From: an uncultured Pseudanabaenaceae cyanobacterium
GTDB lineage: Bacteria; Cyanobacteriota; Cyanobacteriia; PCC-9006; JAAUQQ01
NCBI GenBank assembly: GCA_938002085.1
Contig: CALLAT010000088.1
Coordinates: forward strand, 1 to 61,290
DNA: 61,290 nt
Reading direction: 5' to 3'
Below the pieces are notes generated by a model. That model had not been told where the DNA came from and searched no databases. It was given only the letters and a program-made list of their open reading frames with translations. Both the position numbers and the translations under genes were made by a program. Shown here one piece after another: positions 14,800 through 23,360 of the stretch. The first letter of the stretch is position 1; each line of letters opens with the position of its first letter.

Positions 14800-17130
14800 C
14801 TATCTCACAACGCAGTGGGGAAACCGCTGGGCTAATGCCGTCACAGCTGGACAAGGTGGTCTCGCATCTACATTCTCCGGCTTACTCCAGCTAAACGGAG
14901 CCTCCTTCGCCGCCCCCATCCACAGCAATCGCTTCGCCCGCGTCATCGCCACATAGAGCAAACGAAACTCCTCCCCCTGCTTCAACTGGCAAGCCCGCTG
15001 CCAAGCAACATCCAGGCTAGGCAACCGCATTCCAGCCGCCGCATCAGCCTCATGCAAATAGGTACGAATCTGCGCCCGCGCCACCTCTGCCAAAGTAAAG
15101 TCGCCAAGGAATTTTCCCTGGGGCGGTACCCAAGGCGTACCGGGGATGGTTTGCAACTGCAAGAACGGCAGAAACACATGGTCCCAATCTAAGCCCTTGG
15201 CCTTGTGCATTGTAATCACCGTCACCTGGCCCACCCGCGTATAGCGCGACTCCGCATCCTCCAAATCCACTCCATCAAATCGCTCCGCACTAACGATATC
15301 CACCAGCACCGCAATAACTGCCGCCAGGGACAGCTCACCGCCCACCCGCCGCAGCGCCTGATCCGACAGCTTATCCGCCGTGGCTAACTCCGCTGCCTCA
15401 TAGTTCATCGTCATCGCCAAAAACGACATCAGCTCCAATGTCGGTAAGGCCAATCGCGCCTGGATCAGGCCGTTGCAATAACGCCGCGCCTCCTGGACCT
15501 TGGCCGTTTGAGGTGCTTCCAGGGGGCCAGGATAGAGAAACTGCTCCGGCGAACTGGCTAGGGCATTCAAATCCTGGGGTGGAATTAGCTGACGTTTTGC
15601 CAGGGTGCTGAGCGCCGCTTTGAGGTTGTCGGGGGAGTGGGGTCGCTGAATAAATTGCAGCAGCGTTAGCATCTCGCGGGGCACGGCGGACTGGCGATCG
15701 CTCGCCCCCACCTCATAAATGGGAATGTCATGCTCCGTCTCCAGCACCGCCAATTGCTGTGCCAACCACCGCCCCTGCTTATTCTCCCGCACCAACACCG
15801 CAGCCTGGGTTCGACCATCTTGCTGGAACAAATGGAGGAGGCGATCGCGAATCCGTGCCACAGTCTCCAGCGTATTCTGAGGAAAATGCAATTCCAGTCC
15901 TAACCCCACCGGCTCCGGATTGGCATTGAGCTGGGGGTCGTCCGGGGGCACAGGTTGAATGTGTTGGGATTCAAATGGCGCAATGGCATCAGCACCATAT
16001 TTGAGATTGACCCAATCCAAAACGAAGTTCGCCGCATCCAGAATAATCGGGCTACTGCGCCCCGATTGGTTCATGGTGACGAAGCGATTCTTGGGCTTGG
16101 CGCGATCGCAAAACCGCCGAAAGAAAATTGGGTCAGCCGGGGTAAACGTCGAGTTAATTGCCTGATTCGGGTCACCCACCCGAATCAAATCCGGTGACGC
16201 ATCAGGTTGGTCTGAGCGTTGCCCCAGCACCTCCAATAGTTGACTTTGCAACGGTGTTGAATCTTGGGCCTCATCCTCAAACACCGCAAAACATTGGTCC
16301 TGCCAAAAAGCTCGGGTGTCGGGGTCGCGCAAGACTTTGAGCGCCGCTAGAATCATGTCGTCATAGTCAATCAAGCCTCGCCGCTGGAGCATTCCTTGAT
16401 AGCGATCGTAAAGACCGGCAGCGATCGCCAGCACGTCGTAACTAGCAGCAGAATTCGTAGCGACCTGAGCCCCCTGGGCCAATTCCATTAGCTGGGGCGG
16501 CAGCAATCCAGAGCTCTTGGCTTCATGGATCACCGTCGTCGCCAGGCTGGGCAAAACTTCCGTGCGCAAAACGCCCTGGCGGCGCAACCGCTCTGTCTCC
16601 TCGCCATCAAAGGATTGCCCCAAAATCAGAGCTTGGTAAGCGGCAGGAGAATCCGCAATCCACTGGTCAATGCAGCTGCGAATGAGGCGATGACTCTGAT
16701 TGGCGCTGACCAAAGAGCTGTCTTGCAAGTTGAGGCCGGATAGCTCGGGATGGCGATTGGCAATGCTGAGGGCCAGGCCATGGAGCGTATTGACCGAAAA
16801 GCCCGTGGCAGGGAGGGAGAGCGATCGCAGTTCCTTACGAATCTTGGCCTTCAAATTTGTCGCTGCAGATCGGGTAAAGGTCACGACGATCAATTGCCGC
16901 CGCAAATTCAGGCGATGGCGAGCGATTGTAATCGCCGCCGCACCGGCCATCCCCGTTGACTTGCCCGCACCGGGTACCGCAGACACTGCCAGCTCACCTC
17001 CCTGCCAGTCTGCCATTTGCTGTTGCCCCGCCCGCAGGCGACGGCGAATCCCCTCAAGGCCAGCGACTAGCTCCGTCGACAACTCATCAAAAATTGGGGC
17101 ATTCGAGATGGGACTAGGGGAGGGAGCCAT
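14800..17130 (-). CDS. UvrD/Rep-family SF1 helicase
   Basis: 776 aa. Superfamily-1A DNA helicase motifs in order: Q-like QQQMADW; motif I AVPGAGKSTG (P-loop Lys57); motif Ia VTFTRSAATNLKAKI; motif II VFEDEAQDSTP; motif III IRVGDPNQAIN; motif V VITMHKAKGLDWDHVF; motif VI LLYVAMTRAKRLL. It is a 3'-5' translocase, probably in DNA repair or recombination. Motif II is DEAQD, as in many cyanobacterial UvrD-like proteins. It is shorter in the 2B domain than PcrA and is not RecB-sized: there is no nuclease domain. Followed 3' by nothing on this strand until padR. Confidence 0.93.
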   Translation of the reverse strand: MAPSPSPISNAPIFDELSTELVAGLEGIRRRLRAGQQQMADWQGGELAVSAVPGAGKSTGMAGAAAITIARHRLNLRRQLIVVTFTRSAATNLKAKIRKELRSLSLPATGFSVNTLHGLALSIANRHPELSGLNLQDSSLVSANQSHRLIRSCIDQWIADSPAAYQALILGQSFDGEETERLRRQGVLRTEVLPSLATTVIHEAKSSGLLPPQLMELAQGAQVATNSAASYDVLAIAAGLYDRYQGMLQRRGLIDYDDMILAALKVLRDPDTRAFWQDQCFAVFEDEAQDSTPLQSQLLEVLGQRSDQPDASPDLIRVGDPNQAINSTFTPADPIFFRRFCDRAKPKNRFVTMNQSGRSSPIILDAANFVLDWVNLKYGADAIAPFESQHIQPVPPDDPQLNANPEPVGLGLELHFPQNTLETVARIRDRLLHLFQQDGRTQAAVLVRENKQGRWLAQQLAVLETEHDIPIYEVGASDRQSAVPREMLTLLQFIQRPHSPDNLKAALSTLAKRQLIPPQDLNALASSPEQFLYPGPLEAPQTAKVQEARRYCNGLIQARLALPTLELMSFLAMTMNYEAAELATADKLSDQALRRVGGELSLAAVIAVLVDIVSAERFDGVDLEDAESRYTRVGQVTVITMHKAKGLDWDHVFLPFLQLQTIPGTPWVPPQGKFLGDFTLAEVARAQIRTYLHEADAAAGMRLPSLDVAWQRACQLKQGEEFRLLYVAMTRAKRLLWMGAAKEAPFSWSKPENVDARPPCPAVTALAQRFPHCVVR

Positions 17131-17170
17131 GGGCGGGTTGGCTTGGCTGAGCGGAGCCTAATCAAAATGC

Positions 17171-17434
17171 TTAGGGCTTGGAAGAACGAAAGAGCTGCAT
17201 TACACGTTGAAAGTTATCCACGAGCTGCTGGTTGAGGCGATCCTTGAATGCTTTGACACGTCCCCCTGCAAAGGTTTCAAAGCCTGGGATTTTCTCAGCA
17301 AACAGAAATAGTATGGCTAGTAGAAGAGCAAAAACCTTGGGTAAAACAAAGAGAAAGGCTGCGATCGCCCACCACTCCAACCCAAATGCCTCTAAGCCCA
17401 GTCCTTCTAACCCAATACCTTCGAAAATAGACAA
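17171..17434 (-). CDS. Small membrane protein, unknown
   Basis: 87 aa. N-terminal GLEGLGLEAFGLE repeats of Gly-Leu-Glu/Ala precede one long hydrophobic segment, WWAIAAFLFVLPKVFALLLA (about residues 21-40), which continues ILFLFAEK. The C-terminus is basic and amphipathic (RVKAFKDRLNQQLVDNFQRV). It ends 40 nt before the helicase start on the same strand, so it may be co-transcribed with it. Not recognised. Confidence 0.6.
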   Translation of the reverse strand: MSIFEGIGLEGLGLEAFGLEWWAIAAFLFVLPKVFALLLAILFLFAEKIPGFETFAGGRVKAFKDRLNQQLVDNFQRVMQLFRSSKP

Positions 17435-17644
17435 AAGCCTAGCGCTCCCGAAAACAAACTAAAACGCCCGAATCACCGCCAGTCAGCGATATTGGAGCAA
17501 TAGCCAATGGTCTAAGACTGCCCAAGGGGAACAACTTGACCTTAGAAATGAAACATAGTGAAACCATTACTCCTTCCGCGTAGTGAAAGCTTTAGGGCAG
17601 CAATGGTTCGTAGCAGCTCTGGAGAGCCACTGCTCTAGATGCGG

Positions 17645-17827
17645 CTAACGGTCAATTACTTTAGATTCGTCTCGCTCAGCCACCTCTTCTCCTTCTCCTT
17701 TAATTTCCTCTTTGAAGCCTCTTAAGGTTTTACCAAAGGCAGCTCCAAATTCAGGAATCTTCTTAGGGCCGAATACCAATACAGCTAAGCCCACCACAAG
17801 GGCAACTTCAACCCAACCAATATTCAT
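17645..17827 (-). CDS. tatA: Twin-arginine translocase subunit TatA/E
   Basis: 60 aa. It is a short TatA: N-terminal membrane helix NIGWVEVALVVGLAVLVFG, then the FGPKKIPEFGAAFGKTLRGF hinge plus amphipathic helix, and an acidic C-tail. It forms the pore-like component that moves folded RR-signal proteins across the thylakoid or plasma membrane with TatC. The family motif FGPKKIPE is complete. It is monocistronic as far as can be seen. TatA versus TatE/B cannot be split by eye; the name follows the usual cyanobacterial annotation. Confidence 0.93.
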   Translation of the reverse strand: MNIGWVEVALVVGLAVLVFGPKKIPEFGAAFGKTLRGFKEEIKGEGEEVAERDESKVIDR

Positions 17828-18092
17828 GCAATCACTCCTCGACCCTTGGGATACTTGGGGAGAGACAAACAGGCTTTTTAAGCCCTTGCCCTCAAACCAA
17901 TCGTCTGCCCCACTTCAGACAAGGAAGCCTGATGGATGACAAACCATTTACTTATCTTAGCGGTTTGGGGCTTAGCGCGGGCAGTGCTTCCACCCAGCAC
18001 TGCGATCTGCATCAACATTGGTGGCACAGAGCAAGTGGGCGAGATTGGATGATGGAGGTCACTGGGGGATTCCCCCATGCTGATCTCAACGA
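17828..18092. other. Intergenic between tatA and 41-aa peptide gene
   Basis: 265 nt. Contains a small perfect hairpin tgggggattccccca (18063-18077), just 3' of the 41-aa peptide gene, which may act as its terminator. No SRP RNA, 6S or other known RNA was recognised. Confidence 0.4.
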
Positions 18093-18218
18093 TTATCCTG
18101 CGAAACCAGCGAGTAGCAGCAATAGGGCAAGGCCCACAGCTCCAATGGACAGCACTCTGCCAGCATTGGGACTTCCTTTCCAGGAATAGTTGGGATCCTT
18201 AGAAGGTTTATTTGGCAT
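18093..18218 (-). CDS. 41-aa single-helix membrane peptide
   Basis: A short gene: MPNKPSKDPNYSWKGSPNAG, then RVLSIGAVGLALLLLLAGFAG and stop. TGAGGATCG lies about 8-14 nt before the ATG. A polar N-terminus and one C-terminal transmembrane helix resemble the small subunits of photosynthetic complexes. It does not match PsbH, PsbI, PsbJ, PsbN, PsbX, PetG, PetL, PetN or PsaM as I know them. Its position between tatA and pcyA does not settle its function. Confidence 0.55.
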   Translation of the reverse strand: MPNKPSKDPNYSWKGSPNAGRVLSIGAVGLALLLLLAGFAG

Positions 18219-18495
18219 AGGTGACGATCCTCATAGATGGACTCGTATCTGAGCTAGATACGAAAGCGCGAGTACAGGGCAGAAAATGCTGGAATCTCCC
18301 CAAACAGGTCCGGCGAGACCCCAGGGAAGCCCCTTGAACAAAAGTTTCTGTCACTGCCTCAATTCAAATGTAACAATTCATAGAGGGCTTATTCGCACTC
18401 TCCGCCCACCGAGCGTTGTCCGTTACAGTTTAAATCTGGTGACATAGCTCAACATTTAGTCTTAGCCTGCCCGCTTGGCCTTTTCTCCAAAAACC
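18219..18495. other. Divergent promoter region, peptide gene/pcyA
   Basis: 277 nt between the divergent 41-aa peptide gene and pcyA. No structured element stands out. An in-frame TTG at 18475 is a possible alternative pcyA start but is less likely than ATG 18496. Confidence 0.4.
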
Positions 18496-19248
18496 ATGAC
18501 CGAAACCGTTCAAGCTTCAACGACATCTTCGCTGCGCCAGCAACAGCACCCCCTCGTTCGTCAGCTAGCGGATCGGATTGAGCACCTCTGGCATAAGCAT
18601 TTGGACTTGACCCCTTACGAAATGCCAGAGGACTTGGGCTATGTGGAGGGGCGTTTGGAGGGAGAGCGAGTCACCATTGAAAATCACTGCTACCAGACCC
18701 CCCAGTTCCGCAAGTTGCATTTGGAGCTGGCTAAGGTGGGGCCAGCCCTAGATATTCTCCATTGCGTCATGTTCCCTCGGGTCAACTATGCCCTGCCGAT
18801 GTTTGGCAATGACCTCGTGGGCAGCAGTAAGGCGGGCATTAGTGCCGCGATTGTGGATTTATCCCCCATCAACGCTGCCCGTGAGCTGCCCTCCATTTAT
18901 GACATGCAGCTGTCGGCATTGCCTGAGACTGAGTTTTCTGAGCATCGAGAGCTGCCAGGCTGGGGCGATATCTTCTCGCCTCACTGTGTCTTTGTGCGCC
19001 CCATGGATAAGGATGAGGAACTGGACTTCCTCGCGAAGGTGGAAGCCTACCTCACCATCCATTGTCAGCATGCGGCCATGGTTCAACCCGTGGAAACCGC
19101 TGAGGAAGAAGCAGAGCTGCTTGCAGCTCAGCGCTACTACTGTGCCAAGCAGCGGGAAAACGATAAGACCACGCGGGTGCTGGAAAAGGCCTTTGGCAAG
19201 GAATGGGCTGAACGTTACATGAAAACCATGCTATTTGACACAGTCTAA
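18496..19248 (+). CDS. pcyA: Phycocyanobilin:ferredoxin oxidoreductase
   Basis: 250 aa, the usual PcyA length. It reduces biliverdin IXalpha to phycocyanobilin in two 2-electron steps with ferredoxin, supplying the chromophore of phycobilisomes and phytochromes. The active-site region is clear: LHCVMFPRVNYALPMFGNDLV contains the His of LHCVMFP and the Asp of FGNDLV that correspond to Synechocystis His88 and Asp105. Other family patterns are WHKHLDLTPYEMPEDLGYVEG, GDIFSPHCVFVRP and the C-terminal RYYCAKQRENDKTTRVLEKA. The ATG at 18496 (MTETVQAS) is preferred over TTG 18475. A palindromic repeat follows. Confidence 0.97.
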   Translation: MTETVQASTTSSLRQQQHPLVRQLADRIEHLWHKHLDLTPYEMPEDLGYVEGRLEGERVTIENHCYQTPQFRKLHLELAKVGPALDILHCVMFPRVNYALPMFGNDLVGSSKAGISAAIVDLSPINAARELPSIYDMQLSALPETEFSEHRELPGWGDIFSPHCVFVRPMDKDEELDFLAKVEAYLTIHCQHAAMVQPVETAEEEAELLAAQRYYCAKQRENDKTTRVLEKAFGKEWAERYMKTMLFDTV

Positions 19249-19280
19249 ACTCGCCGCCCACCAATCAATATCCAACCCTG

Positions 19281-19353
19281 GTAGGGGCAGGGTCTTCCTG
19301 CCCTCTTGCTTCCACCCTCTTGTTCCCGAAGGGCAGGGAAACCCGGCCCCTAC
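19281..19353. repeat. Palindromic GTAGGGGCAGGG repeat, copy 2
   Basis: gtaggggcagggtcttcctg (19281-19300) with the right arm gggcagggaaacccggcccc then tac, ending at 19353. It lies between pcyA and the convergent PPK2 gene, and could serve as a shared terminator. Confidence 0.82.
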
Positions 19354-19396
19354 CGCGTATCAAAGAATTTACGGGTTAGGCTGCGAACTCATCGAC

Positions 19397-20269
19397 CTAA
19401 TCCTCTTCTGCCTCTAGCGCGATCTTGGCTTCCTGGAGGCGTTGCTTGTGTTCTTCGCTGACCTCCGGGTATTTGAGCTTGAGGGACTTGAGGCGATCGC
19501 CCACAATCTCCGCCACTTGCCAGCGCATAAACTTCTTGTCATCCGCCGGAATTACATACCAGGGTGCGGCCTTGGTGCTGGTGTTGCTGAGCAGATCCTC
19601 ATAGGCTTTTTGGTAGTCATCCCACAGGGCTCGCTCCTTAAGGTCACTGGCAGAGAATTTCCAATTTTTTTCAGGGCGATCAATCCGGTCCAGGAAGCGA
19701 CGCTTCTGCTCTGCCTTGGAGACGTTGAGGAAGAATTTGATCACTGTGGTGCCGTTGTTGGTCAGATACTGCTCGAAGTTGTTGATTTCCTCAAACCGCT
19801 GCTTCCAAATCCCCTTACCCGTTTTCAACGCCTCCGGTAGCTGCTGCCCCGCCAGGAATTCCGGGTGGACCCGCACCACCAGGACTTCTTCGTAGTAGGA
19901 ACGATTAAAAATACCAATGCGCCCTCGCTCCGGCAGAGCCTTCATATTGCGCCATAGGTAGGTGTGGTCACGCTCTTCTGCTGAGGGAGACTTGAAGCTA
20001 AACACCTGGCAGCCCTGGGGATTTACCCCGGACATAACATGTTCAATCGTGCTGTCTTTCCCCGCCGCATCCATTGCTTGAAACACAATTAAGACGGAAT
20101 GGGTATTGGCGGCATAGAGAACGTCCTGGTATTTCGCTAAGCGCTCCACACCTTCTTTCAAAGCCGCCTTGGCTTCGGCTTTGTCTTTGAATTTGCCGGT
20201 CTCTTTGGTTTTATGGTCTTTCAGGGAAACTTTGCTACCGGGCTTGATTAAAAAGGAAGAGGAAGCCAT
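19397..20269 (-). CDS. Polyphosphate kinase 2 family protein
   Basis: 290 aa from ATG 20269 (MASSSFLIKPG); an upstream in-frame ATG at 20377 overlaps poorly coding sequence. PPK2 transfers phosphate between polyphosphate and nucleotides. The P-loop is VFQAMDAAGKDSTIEHV. The lid region RIGIFNRSYYEEVLVVRVHP is typical, as are VIKFFLNVSKAEQKRRFLDR and NWKFSASDLKERALWDDY. A single PPK2 domain, probably class III or I; which nucleotide it uses cannot be told by eye. Cytosolic. Convergent with pcyA. Confidence 0.93.
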   Translation of the reverse strand: MASSSFLIKPGSKVSLKDHKTKETGKFKDKAEAKAALKEGVERLAKYQDVLYAANTHSVLIVFQAMDAAGKDSTIEHVMSGVNPQGCQVFSFKSPSAEERDHTYLWRNMKALPERGRIGIFNRSYYEEVLVVRVHPEFLAGQQLPEALKTGKGIWKQRFEEINNFEQYLTNNGTTVIKFFLNVSKAEQKRRFLDRIDRPEKNWKFSASDLKERALWDDYQKAYEDLLSNTSTKAAPWYVIPADDKKFMRWQVAEIVGDRLKSLKLKYPEVSEEHKQRLQEAKIALEAEED

Positions 20270-20393
20270 AGGGGGCGATCGCGTCAGAACTACCCGCAGT
20301 CTAAGAGCTTCGACTGGGCCAAATCTGGATTCGTCAGTATTCTTAGTGCAAGTCAGACTTGAGGAGAGGGTCATCATCCACAGGATGCACTAA

Positions 20394-21341
20394 ATGAAAG
20401 TTTCTGTTCTTGCTCTCAAGCCTTTGTCTAAATCTATGTGGCGCTCCCATACTTCTATCTCCCACGTTGCCCTGACCCTTCTTTGGAGTAGTAGTCTTGC
20501 CGCTTTAAGTGGATGCAGTATGCCAGAGACCGAAGAGCCACCCGTCAGTCGCCCAAAGACCGTTTTAGCTGAGAGCGATACAGCAAGAACTTCTGCGCCA
20601 GCTGCTGCTACCTTATGGTCTGGCAACTTTCAGCAGAACTGGCACCAGGGTTGGCAAGTGCAGGCTCAGGGAAGTTGGGGGGGGGGAAATCTACAGACAA
20701 TTCGTCAGCCCCAAGGCAAATTCCCAGAATTTCTGCGCGTCCATTACCCCGCCCGTTCCGCGAGCCCCTCAGTCAGCCGTAAAAATAATGTCCCCCTGGG
20801 CGGCAGCCAGTTTTATGCCTCCCTCGGCATCGCCCCCCAAGAGCGCCTTCGGCTCAGCTATAGCGTTCGTTTCCCAGGCAATTTTAACTTTGTGAAAGGG
20901 GGGAAACTCCCTGGGCTCTATGGTGGCATAGGCAACAGCGGAGGGACGATTCCCAATGGCCGTGATGGCTTTTCCTGTCGGCTGATGTGGCGTAAAAATG
21001 GAGCGGGGGAAATCTATGCCTATCTGCCCAGTAGTAAAGAGTATGGAACCTCTTTGGGGCGAGGGAATTGGCGATTTAAGCCGGGTCAATGGCAGCGCAT
21101 TGAGCAAGAGCTATGGCTGAATCAACCGGGCCAAGCCGATGGACGAGCCAGGGTTTGGGTCGATGGAAAACTGGTCTTGGACCAGAAGGATTTGATCTTT
21201 CGCACCGCACCCGAATTACAAATTGATGGCATCTTTTTCTCGACCTTCTTTGGGGGAGGCGATCGCAGCTGGTCCACTCCCCAAGATACCGAGATTGATT
21301 TTGCCAACTTTGAGGTCAGCCTGCCCTCCCGAGCCAACTAG
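20394..21341 (+). CDS. Lipoprotein with PL14-like (alginate lyase type) domain
   Basis: 315 aa. The N-terminus is basic, then LTLLWSSSLAALSGCSMPE: a lipoprotein signal with lipobox LSGC41. After a Pro/Thr-rich spacer, residues ~75-310 look like the polysaccharide-lyase 14 jelly-roll: FVKGGKLPGLYGG (about residues 163-175), DGFSCRLMWRKNGAGEIYAY, WRFKPGQWQRIEQELWLN, and the closing FFSTFFGGGDRSWSTPQDTE. PL14 enzymes cleave alginate or glucuronan. It faces the Alg8-like synthase gene (48-nt gap), which supports a role in trimming or releasing that polymer. Substrate is inferred, not shown. Confidence 0.78.
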   Translation: MKVSVLALKPLSKSMWRSHTSISHVALTLLWSSSLAALSGCSMPETEEPPVSRPKTVLAESDTARTSAPAAATLWSGNFQQNWHQGWQVQAQGSWGGGNLQTIRQPQGKFPEFLRVHYPARSASPSVSRKNNVPLGGSQFYASLGIAPQERLRLSYSVRFPGNFNFVKGGKLPGLYGGIGNSGGTIPNGRDGFSCRLMWRKNGAGEIYAYLPSSKEYGTSLGRGNWRFKPGQWQRIEQELWLNQPGQADGRARVWVDGKLVLDQKDLIFRTAPELQIDGIFFSTFFGGGDRSWSTPQDTEIDFANFEVSLPSRAN

Positions 21342-21389
21342 CGAGATGAGCCCATGCCATGAGCCCATGCCATGAGCCCAGAGAGTCGC

Positions 21390-23345
21390 CTAGGCTTGTA
21401 CTTTCGCTGCATCAGGCGCAGCCGGAAGCCGTCGCCAACTCAAGCCCCGAAACTGCACCGTCTCTAGCTCAGCCTGAGTAGACGGCTGAGCGTTGAGCAA
21501 TATCGCCGATTCAGACTGGGATATTTCAGACTGGGCCATTGAGGTTGGCTGAACAACTGAGGAGGATAGCAGAACCACCGTCCGCCCCTTGCCGTGCCCT
21601 TGAATCGTGACATCCCCTCGCTGAATATCCAGGGGTTGCTGAAACTCTAGTTCACCAATGGGCAACTGCACTTTCAAATGCGCTGCAGTGGATTGATTGA
21701 TCAACGCCTGGAGTGCCGCAGCATCATCCAAGCCGTCGTTGGGCATGATGCCGTAATCCACGGCTTGGGCGATCGCCATCTCCCCAGTCGCCACCTGTTG
21801 ATGCTGCTCCTCTAGCCGCCAGCCCTGCCAATCGGCGACCGGGTTTATAATGCCATTCAAGCAAAGGACCAATCCCACAAAGCTAGCCACCTGAACCCAG
21901 AGCAAAAAGCGCGAAAGGTTTGCCTTAAGGCCCAGCTTCCAAGCGGCACCGCCTGCATCAATGCTCTGGTTGCCGCGATTGGTCCACTTCTGCTTCACCA
22001 GATTCATCTGGGTCCAAATTTTCACCAGAGACCCCGCCCATTGGGTCAGCAGCAAAATCGGTAAATGCAGCAGCTTAATCTGGGAAGGCCGCCCCGCAAA
22101 AATCGCCAGCAGCATCACCAAACGGCTCAAGACAATCCAGCTGGCAATGAGCTGAAAACTAACCCAGTGACCCTGCAAGGCGGAAATTAGTAGAAAGCTG
22201 GGGCTGAGCAAGGATGTCCAAATACTGAGGCGCTGATCCAGCAGGCTGTACCAGAGAAAACCGCCCGTGACACGGGGACCCAATGCCAAGGCGCGGCCAT
22301 TGTTGCGCAGCATGTTGCCGAACCAACGGCGCATGTTTTGATAGGAGCGCTCCACGACAGATCCGGACAGGGTCTCGATTGAATAGACCAAAACATCGGG
22401 CACATAGAGCATTTCATAGCCCCGGCGCAGCAGCCAGAACCAAGTGCTCTTGTCGTCGCCCGAAAGGAACTGGAAACGCCCCCAGAGCCAATCTTCTAAA
22501 TGGTCGTTAGACAGTTGCTCAGCAAAGTCTGGGTCCAAAGCAGCTTCAGCCCGGAAGAGCGAAAAGCGACCCGTCAGGCACATGACCTTGCGGTCCAGGG
22601 AATCAGAACACATCTGATAGTGGCGCTGGGCAAAGCGCATGTGGAACCATTCAGAGAAGAAATAAGAGCCCTTAACCACTGGCAGCTCATCCGTGGTCAG
22701 TGCCCCCATCTTGGGGAACATCGCAAAGAAGGGCAGACAGCGTAGCAGCGTGGCGGGGGAAAGTTCTGAATCGCCATCCATCAGCGCGATCACGCCATGG
22801 CTGGGGAAGCCCCGTTTGGCCAATTCCCGCAGACCATCGGCCATGGCTTTGCGCTTGCCATCTTTCTGCAACATCAAGATGAGGTCGATGGACTGTAGTC
22901 CTGGGTCCACTTCCTCCAAAATTTCGCGAATTCGCTGGTTCTCAGCATCACTGCTGCTGTTGGCTAGCACGGTTAGACCCTGGGGTAGGGACTGGGCCTC
23001 TAGGGCGATCGCCCGAAACACCCGCTCCGTAATCCAGTCCTGTTCTTTATAGGTGGGCACCAGCAAACAAACCGGGGGCAGCACCTCCAGGGGAACTTGC
23101 TTTGCCTGACGCCGCCAGCGTCGAAAGCGCCAACGCAAGTAAAGTTGTCCTCGCAACCACCGCAGGACCAATAGGGACCAGCGCCAGCTGCCAATCACGC
23201 CTAGACCCACAAAGGCAGGCAGCTCCCAAACCGCACCGTAGAGGGCTTTGAGATGGAGGATGTGATGGAATGCCAGCCACATGGCCAGGGCGATCGCGCC
23301 GAAATGAAGCCAGGGCAAAGCCTGACGAAGTCGAAGTTGCATCAT
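21390..23345 (-). CDS. Alg8-like GT2 polysaccharide synthase with C-terminal beta-helix-like segment
   Basis: 651 aa. Two N-terminal membrane helices (about 13-30, 41-60) are followed by a GT-A domain from residue 92 (VCLLVPTYKEQDWITERVF). Key residues match processive synthases, Alg8 in particular: DGDS at 190-193, MCLTGRFSLFRAEA at 255-268, GDDKS at 296-300, WLLRRGYEMLYVPDV at 304-318, and QNMRRWF (QxxRW) at 336-342. More membrane helices lie at about 375-500. Residues ~528-595 (VDYGIMPNDGLDDAAALQAL) look like the start of a pectate-lyase-3 beta-helix, which Pseudomonas Alg8 lacks. The adaptor gene ends 15 nt upstream, so the two are co-transcribed. Likely product: an alginate-like polymer (inference). 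Confidence 0.82.
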   Translation of the reverse strand: MMQLRLRQALPWLHFGAIALAMWLAFHHILHLKALYGAVWELPAFVGLGVIGSWRWSLLVLRWLRGQLYLRWRFRRWRRQAKQVPLEVLPPVCLLVPTYKEQDWITERVFRAIALEAQSLPQGLTVLANSSSDAENQRIREILEEVDPGLQSIDLILMLQKDGKRKAMADGLRELAKRGFPSHGVIALMDGDSELSPATLLRCLPFFAMFPKMGALTTDELPVVKGSYFFSEWFHMRFAQRHYQMCSDSLDRKVMCLTGRFSLFRAEAALDPDFAEQLSNDHLEDWLWGRFQFLSGDDKSTWFWLLRRGYEMLYVPDVLVYSIETLSGSVVERSYQNMRRWFGNMLRNNGRALALGPRVTGGFLWYSLLDQRLSIWTSLLSPSFLLISALQGHWVSFQLIASWIVLSRLVMLLAIFAGRPSQIKLLHLPILLLTQWAGSLVKIWTQMNLVKQKWTNRGNQSIDAGGAAWKLGLKANLSRFLLWVQVASFVGLVLCLNGIINPVADWQGWRLEEQHQQVATGEMAIAQAVDYGIMPNDGLDDAAALQALINQSTAAHLKVQLPIGELEFQQPLDIQRGDVTIQGHGKGRTVVLLSSSVVQPTSMAQSEISQSESAILLNAQPSTQAELETVQFRGLSWRRLPAAPDAAKVQA

Positions 23346-23360
23346 GATTCTGGGCTCAGC

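Noticed and set aside
17878-18078. 66-codon - strand frame between tatA and the 41-aa peptide
   Set aside because: Low-complexity composition and no ribosome-binding site; the better-supported small gene is 18093-18218.
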